Below, one piece after another: positions 17,200 through 26,052 of a stretch of DNA of 58,045 nucleotides. The translations under genes and the position numbers were made by a program. The notes below the pieces were generated by a model. The model was not told the origin of the DNA, searched no databases, and saw only the letters and a program-made list of their open reading frames with translations. Position 1 is the first letter of the stretch; each line of letters begins with the position of its first letter. The stretch is from JAIBJN01 sp035461525 (GTDB taxonomy: Bacteria > Actinomycetota > Thermoleophilia > Gaiellales > Gaiellaceae): the NCBI GenBank assembly GCA_035461525.1, contig DATHVD010000019.1, positions 1 to 58,045 on the forward strand. The letters are read 5' to 3'.

Positions 17200-17836
17200 C
17201 CGGTATCTAGACGAGCCTCACATGCCCGGCTTCGCCGGGCCGCCTGAGTCCGCGCCACCTCTCCCTGAGTCGACCAGGTCAGCCGCCGTTCGCGCCCCGC
17301 TCGGTTCTGAGGGAGTCTCAATGCGAATCGGGACTGCCCCCGATTTCCGTGCCACGGGGCCGCGTAGCCTCCGTTGCGGGCCTTCGGGCTTAGGTCACCG
17401 TAAGCACGTTTGTTCCCGCGTGGTCTTGCGCCGTACGGACTGGGTATCAGTCCGGGATTCGCTCGAGCAACTCGACGCTCAGAAGGTCGCGCACAAACAG
17501 CTCAAGGGAGCCGGCGCGGCTGTCCACCTCATTCCACTGGGCCGCGGGTGGTTGCCATGGATGAGGCGACTGCGGAGCGTGTAGCAATTTCGTGAAGAAC
17601 TTCTGGGGCGGCTCGTCCATATACGTACGCTCCCCGACTCGCGACCCACCGTCTGCACAGCGGGGACTCTACGGCGTTCATCGGCCGGTCATGGCGTCCA
17701 TAACTCGCGACCGGAAGGCCCGGGCGATGAGCACCCGTGCACAACCCGCACACGAGGGAGCTTGGCGGGCCGCCCGGACGCCGGTGCTTGCAACTGCGCT
17801 TGCAGCCGCCCGCTCGTGTCTACTCTTCCGCAAACA
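17200..17836. other. stretch without a supported gene
   Basis: About 640 bp with no convincing coding sequence on either strand. A perfect 7-bp hairpin lies at 17224-17240 (GCCCGGC-TTC-GCCGGGC). Short frames such as one ending near 17584 contain protein-like words (SVRDSLEQLDAQKVAHKQLK) without a credible start, so decayed coding DNA is possible. Confidence 0.4.
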
Positions 17837-17862
17837 GGAAACCCCCGTTTCCGGGGGCTTCC
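17837..17862 (-). terminator. intrinsic terminator of tRNA-Pro
   Basis: Read on the minus strand: GGAAGCCCCCG, GAAA tetraloop, CGGGGGTTTCC, then TG and TTTG. The stem is 6 perfect GC pairs extended by a G-T pair and GGAA/TTCC. It begins 4 nt after the tRNA 3' end. Confidence 0.85.
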
Positions 17863-17866
17863 TCAG

Positions 17867-17940
17867 TCGGGACGGCCGGATTCGAACCGGCGGCCTCCTG
17901 CTCCCAAAGCAGGCGCGCTACCAGGCTGCGCCACGTCCCG
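17867..17940 (-). tRNA. tRNA-Pro (TGG anticodon)
   Basis: On the minus strand: acceptor CGGGACG pairing with CGTCCCG plus discriminator A, D-arm TGGCGCAGCCTGGTAGCGC, anticodon loop CTTTGGGA with TGG, T-arm GGTTCGAATCC. CCA is not encoded. The 5' end is only 3 nt after the stop codon of the upstream DMT transporter gene on the same strand. Confidence 0.97.
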
Positions 17941-17943
17941 CAG

Positions 17944-18831
17944 CTACGGCTCAGTGTACGCTCGCCGGCGACGTCCGGCCGTGGCAAGGACGATCCCGGC
18001 GACGATCACCGCCACCCCCGCGATTTGCGTAGGCGAGGGGTCCTCGTCCAGCAGGATCACGGCGAAGACGACCGCCAGTGCCGGCTGGAGCGTGAGCGTC
18101 ACGGACGTGATCGCGGCCGGGAGGCGCGGCAGGGCGGCGGCGATGAGGAGCCAGCCGGCCACCTGTGAGGTCAGGGCGAGGAGGACGAGCCATCCGTGCA
18201 CCGGCCACGACGGCTCGAGCTCGAGCTCGCCGAGGCCTGCGCCGACGGGCAGCGTGACGACCGCCGAGGAGGCCGTGGCGTAGAAGAGCGGGCCTGCCGG
18301 CCGGCGCAGGTCGGCGCTCCCGGCGCGGAGGACGAGCAGGAAGCCGGCGTACGCGATCGCCGTGAGGATGCCGAAGAGGACGCCGAGCGGCGGGTTCGAG
18401 CCGTAGGCGCCCGCCCCGACCACGCCGGAGATGAGGACGATCCCGACCAGGACGACCGGGACGGACGCGAGGGTGCGTCCCGCGGGGCGCTCGCGCAGCA
18501 GGAGCCAGGCGGCGAGAGGCACGATCACTACCTGGACGTTCCCGAGGACCGTGGCGAGCCCGGCCCCGACGGCGGCGATGGCGTGGTGCCAGAGGATGAG
18601 GTCGGCCATGAAGAGCACGCCGGCCACGAGGCCGAGGGCGACGACCCGCCGGCCGAGCGGGCCGAAGCGCCGGCGCTCCCACCACGCGAGCAGCCCGAGA
18701 GCCGGCAGCGCGTAGGCGCAGCGGTAGAAGGCCGCCGTCGAGGGCGGCACGTCGGCGAGGCGGACGAGGATCGCCGAGAAGGCGATGCAGGTCGCCCCCG
18801 CCATGGCCATCAGCACCGGTCGGGAGGTCAC
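17944..18831 (-). CDS. EamA/DMT-family transporter
   Basis: About 295 residues with ten predicted membrane helices in two EamA repeats (about 7-140 and 150-285). Typical motifs are AFYRCAYALPALGLLAWW in the first repeat and PAAITSVTLTLQPALAVVFAVILLDEDPSP in the second, the latter being the hallmark 'P..a..l..l.Pv.a.l.a...l.E' of drug/metabolite exporters. The substrate is unknown. Start GTG 18831 is a choice; ATG 18810 would also keep the first helix. It is divergent from a second DMT gene starting at 18902, and its stop lies 3 nt from tRNA-Pro. Confidence 0.85.
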   Translation of the reverse strand: MTSRPVLMAMAGATCIAFSAILVRLADVPPSTAAFYRCAYALPALGLLAWWERRRFGPLGRRVVALGLVAGVLFMADLILWHHAIAAVGAGLATVLGNVQVVIVPLAAWLLLRERPAGRTLASVPVVLVGIVLISGVVGAGAYGSNPPLGVLFGILTAIAYAGFLLVLRAGSADLRRPAGPLFYATASSAVVTLPVGAGLGELELEPSWPVHGWLVLLALTSQVAGWLLIAAALPRLPAAITSVTLTLQPALAVVFAVILLDEDPSPTQIAGVAVIVAGIVLATAGRRRRAYTEP

Positions 18832-18901
18832 GCCGGCCGGAACGCTACGCCACGCGCCTCGGGGAGCGGTTCCCTCGGGCAGGCGGTTACAGTCCGCGCC
18901 C

Positions 18902-19924
18902 GTGGCCGACGCCCCGTTCGCGCCCCCGGCGCTCGAGACGCGCCCGCCCGTCCGCAAGCCGCTCCTCGGCTACGCGCTCGTCTGGACGGCCGTCGTCCTC
19001 TGGTCGCTGAACGCCGTCGTGGCCAAGGTCGTGCTCGAGTCGGCCGGGCTCTCCTCGCTTCGCCTCGCGGAGGTGCGCTCGACGGGGTCGGCACTCGTCC
19101 TCCTCGCCGCCGTGGCGATCCTGCGGCCGGCCACGCTCCGGGTCGGGCGGCGGGAGCTCGGCTTCCTCGCCGTCTTCGGGATCCTCGGCCTCGCCTTCGT
19201 CCAGCTCTTCTACTTCGTCGGCATCCGCCGGCTCGAGATCGGCATCGCGCTCGTCATCCAGTACCTCGCGCCCGTCTTCGTCGCCCTCTGGGCCCGCTTC
19301 TTCGTCAAGGAGCCGGTGCGCCGCCGCCTCTGGCTCTCGCTCGCCCTCAGCCTGCTCGGGCTGACGCTCGTCGTCGACCTCTGGGGCGGGTCGTCGCTCG
19401 ACGGCGTCGGCGTCGCCGCCTGCCTCGTCACGGCGCTCGCGTACGCCGCCTACGTGCTGATGGCGGAGCGGGCACTCGAGAAGGGGCGGGACGTCTTCTC
19501 GCTCCTCGCCTGGGGCTTCGCCTTCGCGGCCCTCTTCTGGGCCGTTTTCCAGCCGTGGTGGACGTTCCCGCTCGAGCTCGTCGACGGTCGGGCGTCGCTG
19601 CTCGGCCGCCTCGAGGACACGGCGGCGCCGGTCTGGCTCCTCCTCGCCTACGTGGTCGTGCTCGGCACGGTCGTCCCCTTCGTCCTCTTCGTCAGCGCCC
19701 TCCATCACGTCCCCGCGACGCGCGTGACTATCGTCGCCATGCTCGAGCCTGTGCTGGCGGCTCTGATCGCCTGGCTCTGGCTCGGAGAGGAGATCGGGAC
19801 GCTCCAGATCGTGGGCGGCCTCGTCGTGCTCGCGGGCGTCGTCCTCGCGCAGACCTCCCGGCCGGACGAGCGTCAGACCGAGGGATTTGCCACAATTGCG
19901 GGCGATCCGGCGCGCGACCCCTGA
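18902..19924 (+). CDS. EamA/DMT-family transporter
   Basis: A 340-residue protein with ten membrane helices in two EamA repeats (about 20-150 and 165-310). LRLAEVRSTGSALVLLAAVA lies in repeat one and HHVPATRVTIVAMLEPVLAALIAWLWLGEE in repeat two, including the conserved Pro and terminal Glu. GTG 18902 is supported by a TACAGT -10-like box eight bases upstream, consistent with a leaderless mRNA. Substrate unknown. Its divergent neighbour is another DMT protein of a different subgroup. Confidence 0.87.
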   Translation: MADAPFAPPALETRPPVRKPLLGYALVWTAVVLWSLNAVVAKVVLESAGLSSLRLAEVRSTGSALVLLAAVAILRPATLRVGRRELGFLAVFGILGLAFVQLFYFVGIRRLEIGIALVIQYLAPVFVALWARFFVKEPVRRRLWLSLALSLLGLTLVVDLWGGSSLDGVGVAACLVTALAYAAYVLMAERALEKGRDVFSLLAWGFAFAALFWAVFQPWWTFPLELVDGRASLLGRLEDTAAPVWLLLAYVVVLGTVVPFVLFVSALHHVPATRVTIVAMLEPVLAALIAWLWLGEEIGTLQIVGGLVVLAGVVLAQTSRPDERQTEGFATIAGDPARDP

Positions 19925-19994
19925 GATGCCGTCTTCAGAGTTCGCTAACGGATTCCCCACGAGATGCCGACATCCGTCAGGCACCCTGCGCCGC

Positions 19995-20438
19995 ATGCGA
20001 ACATCTCTCGTCACGCTGATGGCAGTCCTGGCCGGCGCCGCCGTGCTCACCCTCGGGACGCCCGCCGACGCCGCGGCTGCGCCCACGAAGGCCGAGAAGC
20101 GCGTCATCGCGCAGATCAACAAGGTCCGCGCGAACCACGGCCTCCGCAAGCTCACCGTCGGCTCCTGGATCCAGCGGAGCGCGAAGACCTGGTCCCGCCA
20201 CCTCCGGCGCTCGGGCTCGTTCCACCACGGCACCCTCTCGTCCGGCGTGGGCGAGGTCATCGCCTGGGGTACCTGCAGCTGGTTCACGCCGGCGAAGGCC
20301 GTGCGCGCCTGGATGAACAGCTCCTCCCATCGCGCGCTCGTGATCCGGCCCGGGTTCCGCAAGGTCGGCGCCGGCTGGACGACGGGCACGTGGCGCGGCT
20401 ACAGCTGCGTGAAGATTGCCGTCGTCCGCTTCCGCTAG
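19995..20438 (+). CDS. secreted CAP-domain (SCP/PR1-like) protein
   Basis: 147 residues with a Sec signal peptide (MRTSLVTLMAVLAGAAVLTLG, cleavage around ADAAAA) and a compact CAP domain: VIAQINKVRANHGLRKLTVG, then SAKTWSRHLRRSGSFHHG, VGEVIAWGT and AVRAWMNSSSHRALVI. Bacterial CAP/YkwD-like proteins are extracellular and of mostly unknown function; they bind small hydrophobic ligands or act near the cell wall. ATG 19995 starts the signal peptide. Its stop shares CTAG (20435-20438) with the convergent response regulator. Confidence 0.85.
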   Translation: MRTSLVTLMAVLAGAAVLTLGTPADAAAAPTKAEKRVIAQINKVRANHGLRKLTVGSWIQRSAKTWSRHLRRSGSFHHGTLSSGVGEVIAWGTCSWFTPAKAVRAWMNSSSHRALVIRPGFRKVGAGWTTGTWRGYSCVKIAVVRFR

Positions 20439-20878
20439 CTCGCCGGCCGGTCGAACAGCTCTCGGAGCTCGGCGACCTTGTCGCCGCGAAGACGCTCGCG
20501 CTCGCCTCCCTCGACCGCCTCGAGCACTCCGCGGACGAGTGAGGCGAGCTCGACCGGGTTGAAGGGCTTCGTGATGTAGTCGAGGCCGCCGACGTCGATC
20601 CCGCGCGCACGGTCGCGAAGGTCGGCGCGCGCGGTCAGGAAGACGATCGGGATGTCGCGTGTGACAGGGTCGTCGAGCAAGAGCTCCGCCACCCGCCAGC
20701 CGTCGAGCCCCGGCATCATCACGTCGAGAAGGATCACATCCGGCTGCTCGGTGCGGGCGAGCTCCACGCCACACGGGCCGTCTCCCGCCTCGCTCACGGA
20801 CATGCCCTCGGCCTCGAGGTTGACGCGGCAGAGGAGCCGGATCGGCGCCTCGTCGTCGATGACGAGCACGCGGGTCAC
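20435..20878 (-). CDS. single-domain response regulator (receiver)
   Basis: 147 residues forming one complete CheY-like receiver: Asp9/Asp10 in VIDDE, phospho-acceptor Asp52 in VILLDVMMPG, Thr82 in FLTARAD and Lys104 in YITKPFNP, then a short charged tail (ERERLRGDKVAELRELF). There is no output domain, so it probably relays signal by protein contact. GTG 20878 overlaps the TGA of the histidine kinase gene (GTGA), marking it as that kinase's partner. Confidence 0.9.
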   Translation of the reverse strand: MTRVLVIDDEAPIRLLCRVNLEAEGMSVSEAGDGPCGVELARTEQPDVILLDVMMPGLDGWRVAELLLDDPVTRDIPIVFLTARADLRDRARGIDVGGLDYITKPFNPVELASLVRGVLEAVEGGERERLRGDKVAELRELFDRPAS

Positions 20879-23800
20879 GTCGCCGATGTCGCCTCCACGG
20901 GTCGCGCATCGGCGGCTTCCGCCTCCGCGAGCGGCAGCTCGAACGTGAAGCGCGAGCCGCGGCCCTCCTCCGACTCGACCCAGATGCGCCCGCCCATCGC
21001 CACGAGCAGGCCTCGCACGATGAAGAGCCCCAGGCCCGTGCCCGCGCTCCCGGCGCCGGCGCCTCGCTCCGAGCGGAAGAACTTCGTGAAGATCCGCTTG
21101 CGATCGGCGTGCTGGATGCCCAGGCCCTCGTCGGCGACGGAGATCTCCGCCGCGACCGCCCGCCGCCGGGCTGTGATCGTCACCGTCCCGCCCTCGGGCG
21201 AGAACTTGACCGCGTTGTCGACGAGGTTCGCCAGCACCTGCCCGAGCTTCTCCCGGTCGGCGCGGACGACGAGCGCGTCGTCCGGAAGCTCGACGGCGAG
21301 CCGGTGTGTCGCCCCGGCGTGCGCCTCGACGGCGGCGACGACCTCCCGGGCCACGCCGCCCACGTCGACGGGCACCAGGGAGACCGCGAGCGTGCCCGCC
21401 TCGAGCCGGGCGACGTTGAGCAGGTCGTCGACGATGGCGATGAGGCGCTCGGACTCCGAGACCATGTAGCGGAGAAACGTGAGTCGCTCGGCGTCGGAGA
21501 AGTCGACGTCCGCCCGCATCAGCGTCTCGCCGAAGCCGTAGATGGACGTGAGCGGCGTTCGCAGCTCGTGGGAGACCGTGGACACGAAGTCCGACTTCAT
21601 CTGCTCGACGGCGCGCTCGCTGGAGACGTCCCGGAACGCGAAGATGCGTCCCGCCACCTCGCCCGCCGGGTCGCGCATGACGGCCTCGGTCAGGGCTAGC
21701 CAGACCTCGTCCGCGCCGCGCCGGATCGTCACCTGCCGCTCCTCCGCCGTCCAGGGCCCCTCCGCCGCGAGCTCGCGCTGGAGCACCTCGGGGACGCGCC
21801 GCCCGAGCGCCTCCGCCGCGGGCACGCCCGTGATCTGCTCGGCCATCGCGTTCCAGAGCAGGATCCTGCCGTCCCGGTCGACGGCCACGATCCCGTCCGC
21901 GATGTGGGCGAGGATCGCGCCGCTCCGCTCCTTCTCCTCGGCGACGCGCTGGTACAGCTCGGCGTTCGCGACCGAGGCCGACGCCGCGGCGGCGAGAGCG
22001 CCCAGCGACTCGGTCTCGTCGTCGCGCCAAGCGCGCGGCGTCCGGGCGTAGACGGAGAGGACGCCGTAGAGGCCGCCGCCGTGGCCGGTCATCGGCACGG
22101 AGACACAGGCGGTCATCGGGCCCTCGAGGAGCGCGTCCCCGTGGCCGAGCTGCGGCTCGGGGGCGACGTCGGCGAGCGCGACGGGGGCGCGCGACTGCGC
22201 GACGGTTCCCGCGATCCCCACCTCGGAGGGCGAAACGGTTCCGGCCATGCCCTCCGTTCCCGGCCCGTACGCGGAGCGCACGACGAGCTCGTCGCGCTCG
22301 AGGAGCCGGATCACCGCCGTGTCGGCCCCGAGCAGCGAGGGCGCCTCGCGCGCAACCTCCTCGAGGACGATCGCAGGGTCGAGGCTCGTGGCGAGGAGCG
22401 CCCCGATGCGGGCCAGCCGCTGGGAAAACGTGCGCGCGCGGCGCTCGGCCTCGAAGAGCTCGCTGCGCTCCAGGGCGCCGCGCGCCGCGCCGCTGAGCTG
22501 TTGGGCGAGCAGGACGTCGTCGTCCGTGAAGGGCCCCCGCTCCCGGAAGAGGACGACGGCGACGTAGCTCTGGTCGCGGACGCCCGGCACCGGCGCGCAG
22601 AGGAGCGACGCGAAGCCCTGGGAGGAGCAGAGCTCGCGAAGGGAGGGGTCGAAGCGCTCGTCGGCGGCGACCTCGCTCGCGGTCAGGATCTGCCCTCGCT
22701 CGGCCGGGCCCGAGAAGGGCGTGTGGGCGGCGGGCACGCCCGCGGCGAACAGCTGCCGGACGGGCTGCGGGATCTCGTGGCCGCCCGCGAGGACGAACTC
22801 GTCGCCCCGACGCTCGAGCACAAGCGCGGAGGCGCCCCCGAGCGCGTCGCACGCGGCCTGGGCGAGCGCGTCGAACGTCTCGGCCAGCGAGAGCGGCGAG
22901 CCGAGCACCTCGGCGATGCGGTAGAAGCCGCGCTGGACCTGCGTCTGGCGCTCTCGCTCCTCGAAGCTCTCGGCGTTGTGGAGGGCCAGCGACGCGAAGC
23001 GGGCGAAGGCTTCGAGCGTCTCCAGGTCGGCGTCGTCGAAGCGGCCGACTTCCCGGGAGCAGACGCCGAGGACGCCGCGCGCCTCGCCGAGCCACGTGAT
23101 CGGCGCGCACATGACGTCGTTGAAGACTGCGTAGGGCGGGCTGGGGGGCGGCTGCTCCGTCGCGCCGAAGTCGTGGGTGAGCACGGACCGGTCGGACTCG
23201 AGCGCCCGTCCGATCGTCCCCTCGGGCGGGATCAGACGGCCGACGTTCCACTCGGGGACACCGACGACGGCCCGGCAGCGCAGGAGCTTGCGGTCCGACT
23301 CGAGGATCCAGCAGTCGGCGGCGTCGGCGTGCGTCAGGGCGACGACCTCCTCGACGAGGCGGTTGATCACGGACTCGAAGCGCAGGTCGCTCGTGAGCAC
23401 TTGCGCGGCCTCGATCAGCGTCTCCTGCCGCCGGATCCGGCTCTCGTTCTCCCCCAGGAGCCGCGCCGTGTGGATTGCGAGCCCGAGCTCGCGCGCGACG
23501 GCTTCGGCGAGGGCGATCTCCCCCGCGGACCAGCGGGTCCGCTCGGCGCGGTGGAACGCGAGCACCCCGATCAGGCGGTCGAAGACGAGGATGGGCGTCG
23601 CGAGCACCGCCCTCGTGCCCAGCTCGAGGAGGCTCTCGCGGCTTCCGAGGGAGCGGTCGGCAAGCAGCTCGTCGGCCTCCACGTCCCCCACGACCACGGT
23701 GCGCCGCTCGCGCACGGCGAGGTTGAGCACGGGGAGCTTCGGCGCCGCGTCCCCAACAGGCCCGACGCCCGCGGCGTTCCACTCCGTCAGGACCGGCATC

Positions 23801-24816
23801 GGCTCGCCCGGCTCGCCGAGACGGATGAAGCAGCGGGCGGCTCCAACGGCTCTGGCCGTCTCGTCGACCGCGACCTGGAGCACCGTCTCAAGGTCGAGGT
23901 TCGAGCGGACCCGCCGGCCGATCTCGGCGACGAGCCGCTCCCGCTCGAGGGCCGCTCGGAGCGCCTCGTTCGAGCGGATGCGCCCGAGCGCGAGCGCCGC
24001 CTCGCCGGCGAGCCCTTGGAGGAGGTCGAGCTCGGGCGGGCCGAAGCGCCTGTCCTCGGCGCGCGTGGCCGCGAGCAGGACGCCGACGAGCTCCTCCTCG
24101 GACATGAGAGGCACGAAGGCCGTGCTCCGGGCGCCGACGACCTCGGTGAGATGGCTGCTGAGCTCGCTCGCCGGCGACACCTCGACGTCTTCCGGGCTCT
24201 CGCCTTCGTGCGCGACCGCGGTCGCCTGCCCCGCCTCCTCGAGCTCGAGGACGACCCCCCGCCCCCACATCTCGTCCACCCCGCGCGCGGCGTAGCCCTC
24301 GGCCCGGCCGCCCGGCTCGTCGACGAGCGCGAGCATCGCGGCGTCCGGCTCGAGCGCGGCCTCGACCTCGTCGAGGAGCAACTCGGCGGCCTCGGCGACG
24401 CTCGTCGCCCGCGAAAGGGCGACCGAGAGCCGGGAGACCGCGGCGGCCTCCCGCCCCCGCACGATCGCCTCCTCCTCCGCCTCGTCGACCCGCCGGCGCG
24501 CGGTGACGAGAAGCGAGCGCTCACGCCCGCGGAAGAGGACGATCAGGCCGGGGACGGCGACCGCCGCGGCGCCGAGCCAGAGGAGCCACTCGCTCTCCCC
24601 GCCGAGGACGTCGCGGCCGTCGAGCCGGAGCGCGACGACGAGCGCCGACGCCACGCAGACGAGCGCGAAGAGGAACCAGACGCCGAGGCCGAGCCAGGTG
24701 CTCCTGCGCTCGCGGAGGAGCGAGACGGCGAGCAGGAGCGACACGAGCCCGTACAACACGGCGAGGCCGAGGAACGGCAGGGAGTCGAGCAGGATCGTCC
24801 GAGTCTCGTCGCTCAT
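20875..24816 (-). CDS. multi-GAF, PAS hybrid sensor histidine kinase
   Basis: A protein of 1313 residues. Three N-terminal membrane helices (about 12-33, 41-63, 76-95) and a coiled-coil lead to a series of about five GAF domains (about 135-945), each separated by helical linkers such as GRIRSNEALRAALERERLV. A PAS domain follows (about 965-1070: AILAHIADGIVAVDRDGRILLWNAM), then HisKA with His1083 in VSTVSHELRTPLTSI, and HATPase_c with Asn1201 in NLVDNAVKFSPEGG and the G boxes DEGLGI and GTGLGLFIV. All catalytic motifs look intact. The many GAF sensors suggest integration of several cytoplasmic ligands or redox cues. It is coupled to the receiver gene downstream. Confidence 0.93.
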   Translation of the reverse strand: MSDETRTILLDSLPFLGLAVLYGLVSLLLAVSLLRERRSTWLGLGVWFLFALVCVASALVVALRLDGRDVLGGESEWLLWLGAAAVAVPGLIVLFRGRERSLLVTARRRVDEAEEEAIVRGREAAAVSRLSVALSRATSVAEAAELLLDEVEAALEPDAAMLALVDEPGGRAEGYAARGVDEMWGRGVVLELEEAGQATAVAHEGESPEDVEVSPASELSSHLTEVVGARSTAFVPLMSEEELVGVLLAATRAEDRRFGPPELDLLQGLAGEAALALGRIRSNEALRAALERERLVAEIGRRVRSNLDLETVLQVAVDETARAVGAARCFIRLGEPGEPMPVLTEWNAAGVGPVGDAAPKLPVLNLAVRERRTVVVGDVEADELLADRSLGSRESLLELGTRAVLATPILVFDRLIGVLAFHRAERTRWSAGEIALAEAVARELGLAIHTARLLGENESRIRRQETLIEAAQVLTSDLRFESVINRLVEEVVALTHADAADCWILESDRKLLRCRAVVGVPEWNVGRLIPPEGTIGRALESDRSVLTHDFGATEQPPPSPPYAVFNDVMCAPITWLGEARGVLGVCSREVGRFDDADLETLEAFARFASLALHNAESFEERERQTQVQRGFYRIAEVLGSPLSLAETFDALAQAACDALGGASALVLERRGDEFVLAGGHEIPQPVRQLFAAGVPAAHTPFSGPAERGQILTASEVAADERFDPSLRELCSSQGFASLLCAPVPGVRDQSYVAVVLFRERGPFTDDDVLLAQQLSGAARGALERSELFEAERRARTFSQRLARIGALLATSLDPAIVLEEVAREAPSLLGADTAVIRLLERDELVVRSAYGPGTEGMAGTVSPSEVGIAGTVAQSRAPVALADVAPEPQLGHGDALLEGPMTACVSVPMTGHGGGLYGVLSVYARTPRAWRDDETESLGALAAAASASVANAELYQRVAEEKERSGAILAHIADGIVAVDRDGRILLWNAMAEQITGVPAAEALGRRVPEVLQRELAAEGPWTAEERQVTIRRGADEVWLALTEAVMRDPAGEVAGRIFAFRDVSSERAVEQMKSDFVSTVSHELRTPLTSIYGFGETLMRADVDFSDAERLTFLRYMVSESERLIAIVDDLLNVARLEAGTLAVSLVPVDVGGVAREVVAAVEAHAGATHRLAVELPDDALVVRADREKLGQVLANLVDNAVKFSPEGGTVTITARRRAVAAEISVADEGLGIQHADRKRIFTKFFRSERGAGAGSAGTGLGLFIVRGLLVAMGGRIWVESEEGRGSRFTFELPLAEAEAADARPVEATSAT

Positions 24817-24858
24817 CGCACCGACAGATGATAGGAGTCACAGCCCCCGAAGCGTTTC

Positions 24859-24888
24859 TTGCGATTTTTCTTATTTTCGAGTCATACG
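24859..24888 (+). promoter_or_regulatory. candidate vegetative promoter upstream of structured RNA
   Basis: TTGCGA (24859-24864) and CATACG (24883-24888) separated by 18 nt lie in the most AT-rich tract of the region. Transcription from here would start near 24896 and run through the paired elements to the hairpin at 25023-25053. Confidence 0.4.
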
Positions 24889-24895
24889 CATACCC

Positions 24896-25056
24896 GCCGT
24901 AAAGATGGGCCGTTAGACCTATTGGAAGTCACCGGCATCGCAGCTACTGTGGCGCGCACTGGGCGATGCGAACCGCGGTGTGTGTCCCTGGCCATGTGAT
25001 CCGCGGTGAGCAATCTGGGAAGGCCCGCCGCGCTTACCCCCCGAGCGGCGGGCTTT
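24896..25056 (+). ncRNA. putative structured RNA or leader upstream of ispH
   Basis: Non-coding spacer with ordered dyads: GCATCGC (24935-24941) pairs with GCGATGC (24963-24969), CCGCGG (24973-24978) with CCGCGG (25001-25006), followed by a terminator hairpin (25023-25053 plus TTT). Promoter-like boxes precede it. It may be a small RNA or an attenuating leader; ispH itself has its own -10-like box (TAGACT 25102-25107). It does not match the riboswitch consensus sequences I can recall (cobalamin, c-di-GMP, ydaO, SAM-IV). Confidence 0.4.
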
Positions 25057-25059
25057 CCT
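25017..25059 (+). terminator. rho-independent terminator before ispH
   Basis: GCCCGCCGC (25023-25031) pairs with GCGGCGGGC (25045-25053). The stem continues outward through GGGAAG against TTTCCT with one G-U pair, for about 15 bp in total, with TTT at 25054-25056. The loop contains CCCCCC. Confidence 0.7.
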
Positions 25060-25116
25060 GTTCTCCGGGCCGGAACCGGCGGGCCCGTGAGGCCACCGGG
25101 CTAGACTGACCGCAGG

Positions 25117-26052
25117 TTGGTGAAGCGCATCGTCCTCGCCTCGCCGCGCGGCTGGTGCGCCGGCGTCGAGCGTGCCGTGGAGACGGTCGAGCACGCGCTC
25201 GAGCAGCGCGGCGCGCCCGTCTACGTGCGCAAGGAGATCGTCCACAACTCGCACGTCGTGCGCGACCTCGAGGCGCGCGGCGCCGTCTTCGTCGACGAGG
25301 TGGACGAGATACCCGCCGGCGCGACGGTCGTGTTCTCGGCGCACGGGGTCGCCCCGTCCGTCCACGCGGCGGCCCGGGCACGCCGGCTCGAAGCGATCGA
25401 CGCCACCTGCCCGCTCGTCTCGAAGGTCCACGCCGAGGCCCGGCGCTACGCCGCCCACGGCGCGACGATCCTCCTCATCGGCCACGAGGGCCACGAGGAG
25501 GTGGAGGGCACGATCGGCGAGGCGCCGGACGCGATCGTCGTCGTCCAGTCCGTCGAGGAGGCGGAGCGCCTCGAGCTCCCCGGCGACGGCCCGCTCGTCT
25601 ACCTGACGCAGACGACGCTCTCGGTGGACGAGACCGGCGCGATCGTCGCCGTCCTGCGCCGCCGTTTCCCGCGCATCCAGGGGCCGCCCTCGGAGGACAT
25701 CTGCTACGCGACCACGAATCGTCAGGCGGCGGTCAAGGCGATGCTCGCCGAGATCGACCTCCTCCTCGTCATCGGCTCGCGCAACAGCTCGAACTCGAAT
25801 CGCCTCGCCGAGGTCGCCCGCGCCGCCGGCGTGCCCTCCCACCTGATCGACGACGCGGGCGAGATCGAGGAGGCCTGGCTCGAGGGCAAGGAGGTCCTCG
25901 GCCTCACGTCGGGCGCCTCGGCCCCCGAGTCGCTCGTCGCCGAGGCCGTCTCCTGGTTCCGCGCCCGTGGCGTCGACGACGTACGCGACGCGCACGCGCC
26001 GGAGAACGTCTTCTTCCGTCTGCCGCTCGCGGTCCGCCCGGCGGCGGGCTAG
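25117..26052 (+). CDS. ispH: 4-hydroxy-3-methylbut-2-enyl diphosphate reductase
   Basis: 311 residues, the family's usual size. Cys14 (PRGWCAGVERA), Cys98 (DATCPLVSKVH) and Cys196 (EDICYATTNRQ) bind the [4Fe-4S] cluster, with His43 and His76 (IVHNSHVV, FSAHGVAP) and the HEGHEEVEGT loop for substrate. It catalyses the last MEP-pathway step, making IPP and DMAPP. Start TTG 25117 is supported by TAGACT nine bases upstream; GTG 25120 is the alternative. The stop TAG shares CTAG with convergent ileS. Confidence 0.96.
   Translation: MVKRIVLASPRGWCAGVERAVETVEHALEQRGAPVYVRKEIVHNSHVVRDLEARGAVFVDEVDEIPAGATVVFSAHGVAPSVHAAARARRLEAIDATCPLVSKVHAEARRYAAHGATILLIGHEGHEEVEGTIGEAPDAIVVVQSVEEAERLELPGDGPLVYLTQTTLSVDETGAIVAVLRRRFPRIQGPPSEDICYATTNRQAAVKAMLAEIDLLLVIGSRNSSNSNRLAEVARAAGVPSHLIDDAGEIEEAWLEGKEVLGLTSGASAPESLVAEAVSWFRARGVDDVRDAHAPENVFFRLPLAVRPAAG

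Noticed and set aside
14290..17940. att direct repeat of the tRNA-Pro 3' end bounding the island
   Set aside because: I found no copy of the T-arm/acceptor sequence at the far side; the tRNA terminator is also intact directly after the gene.
24896..25056. Identification of the pre-ispH RNA as a cobalamin, c-di-GMP, ydaO or SAM-IV riboswitch or 4.5S RNA
   Set aside because: Short words such as GGGAAGG and GGTGAG recall them, but none of the conserved core arrangements is present.
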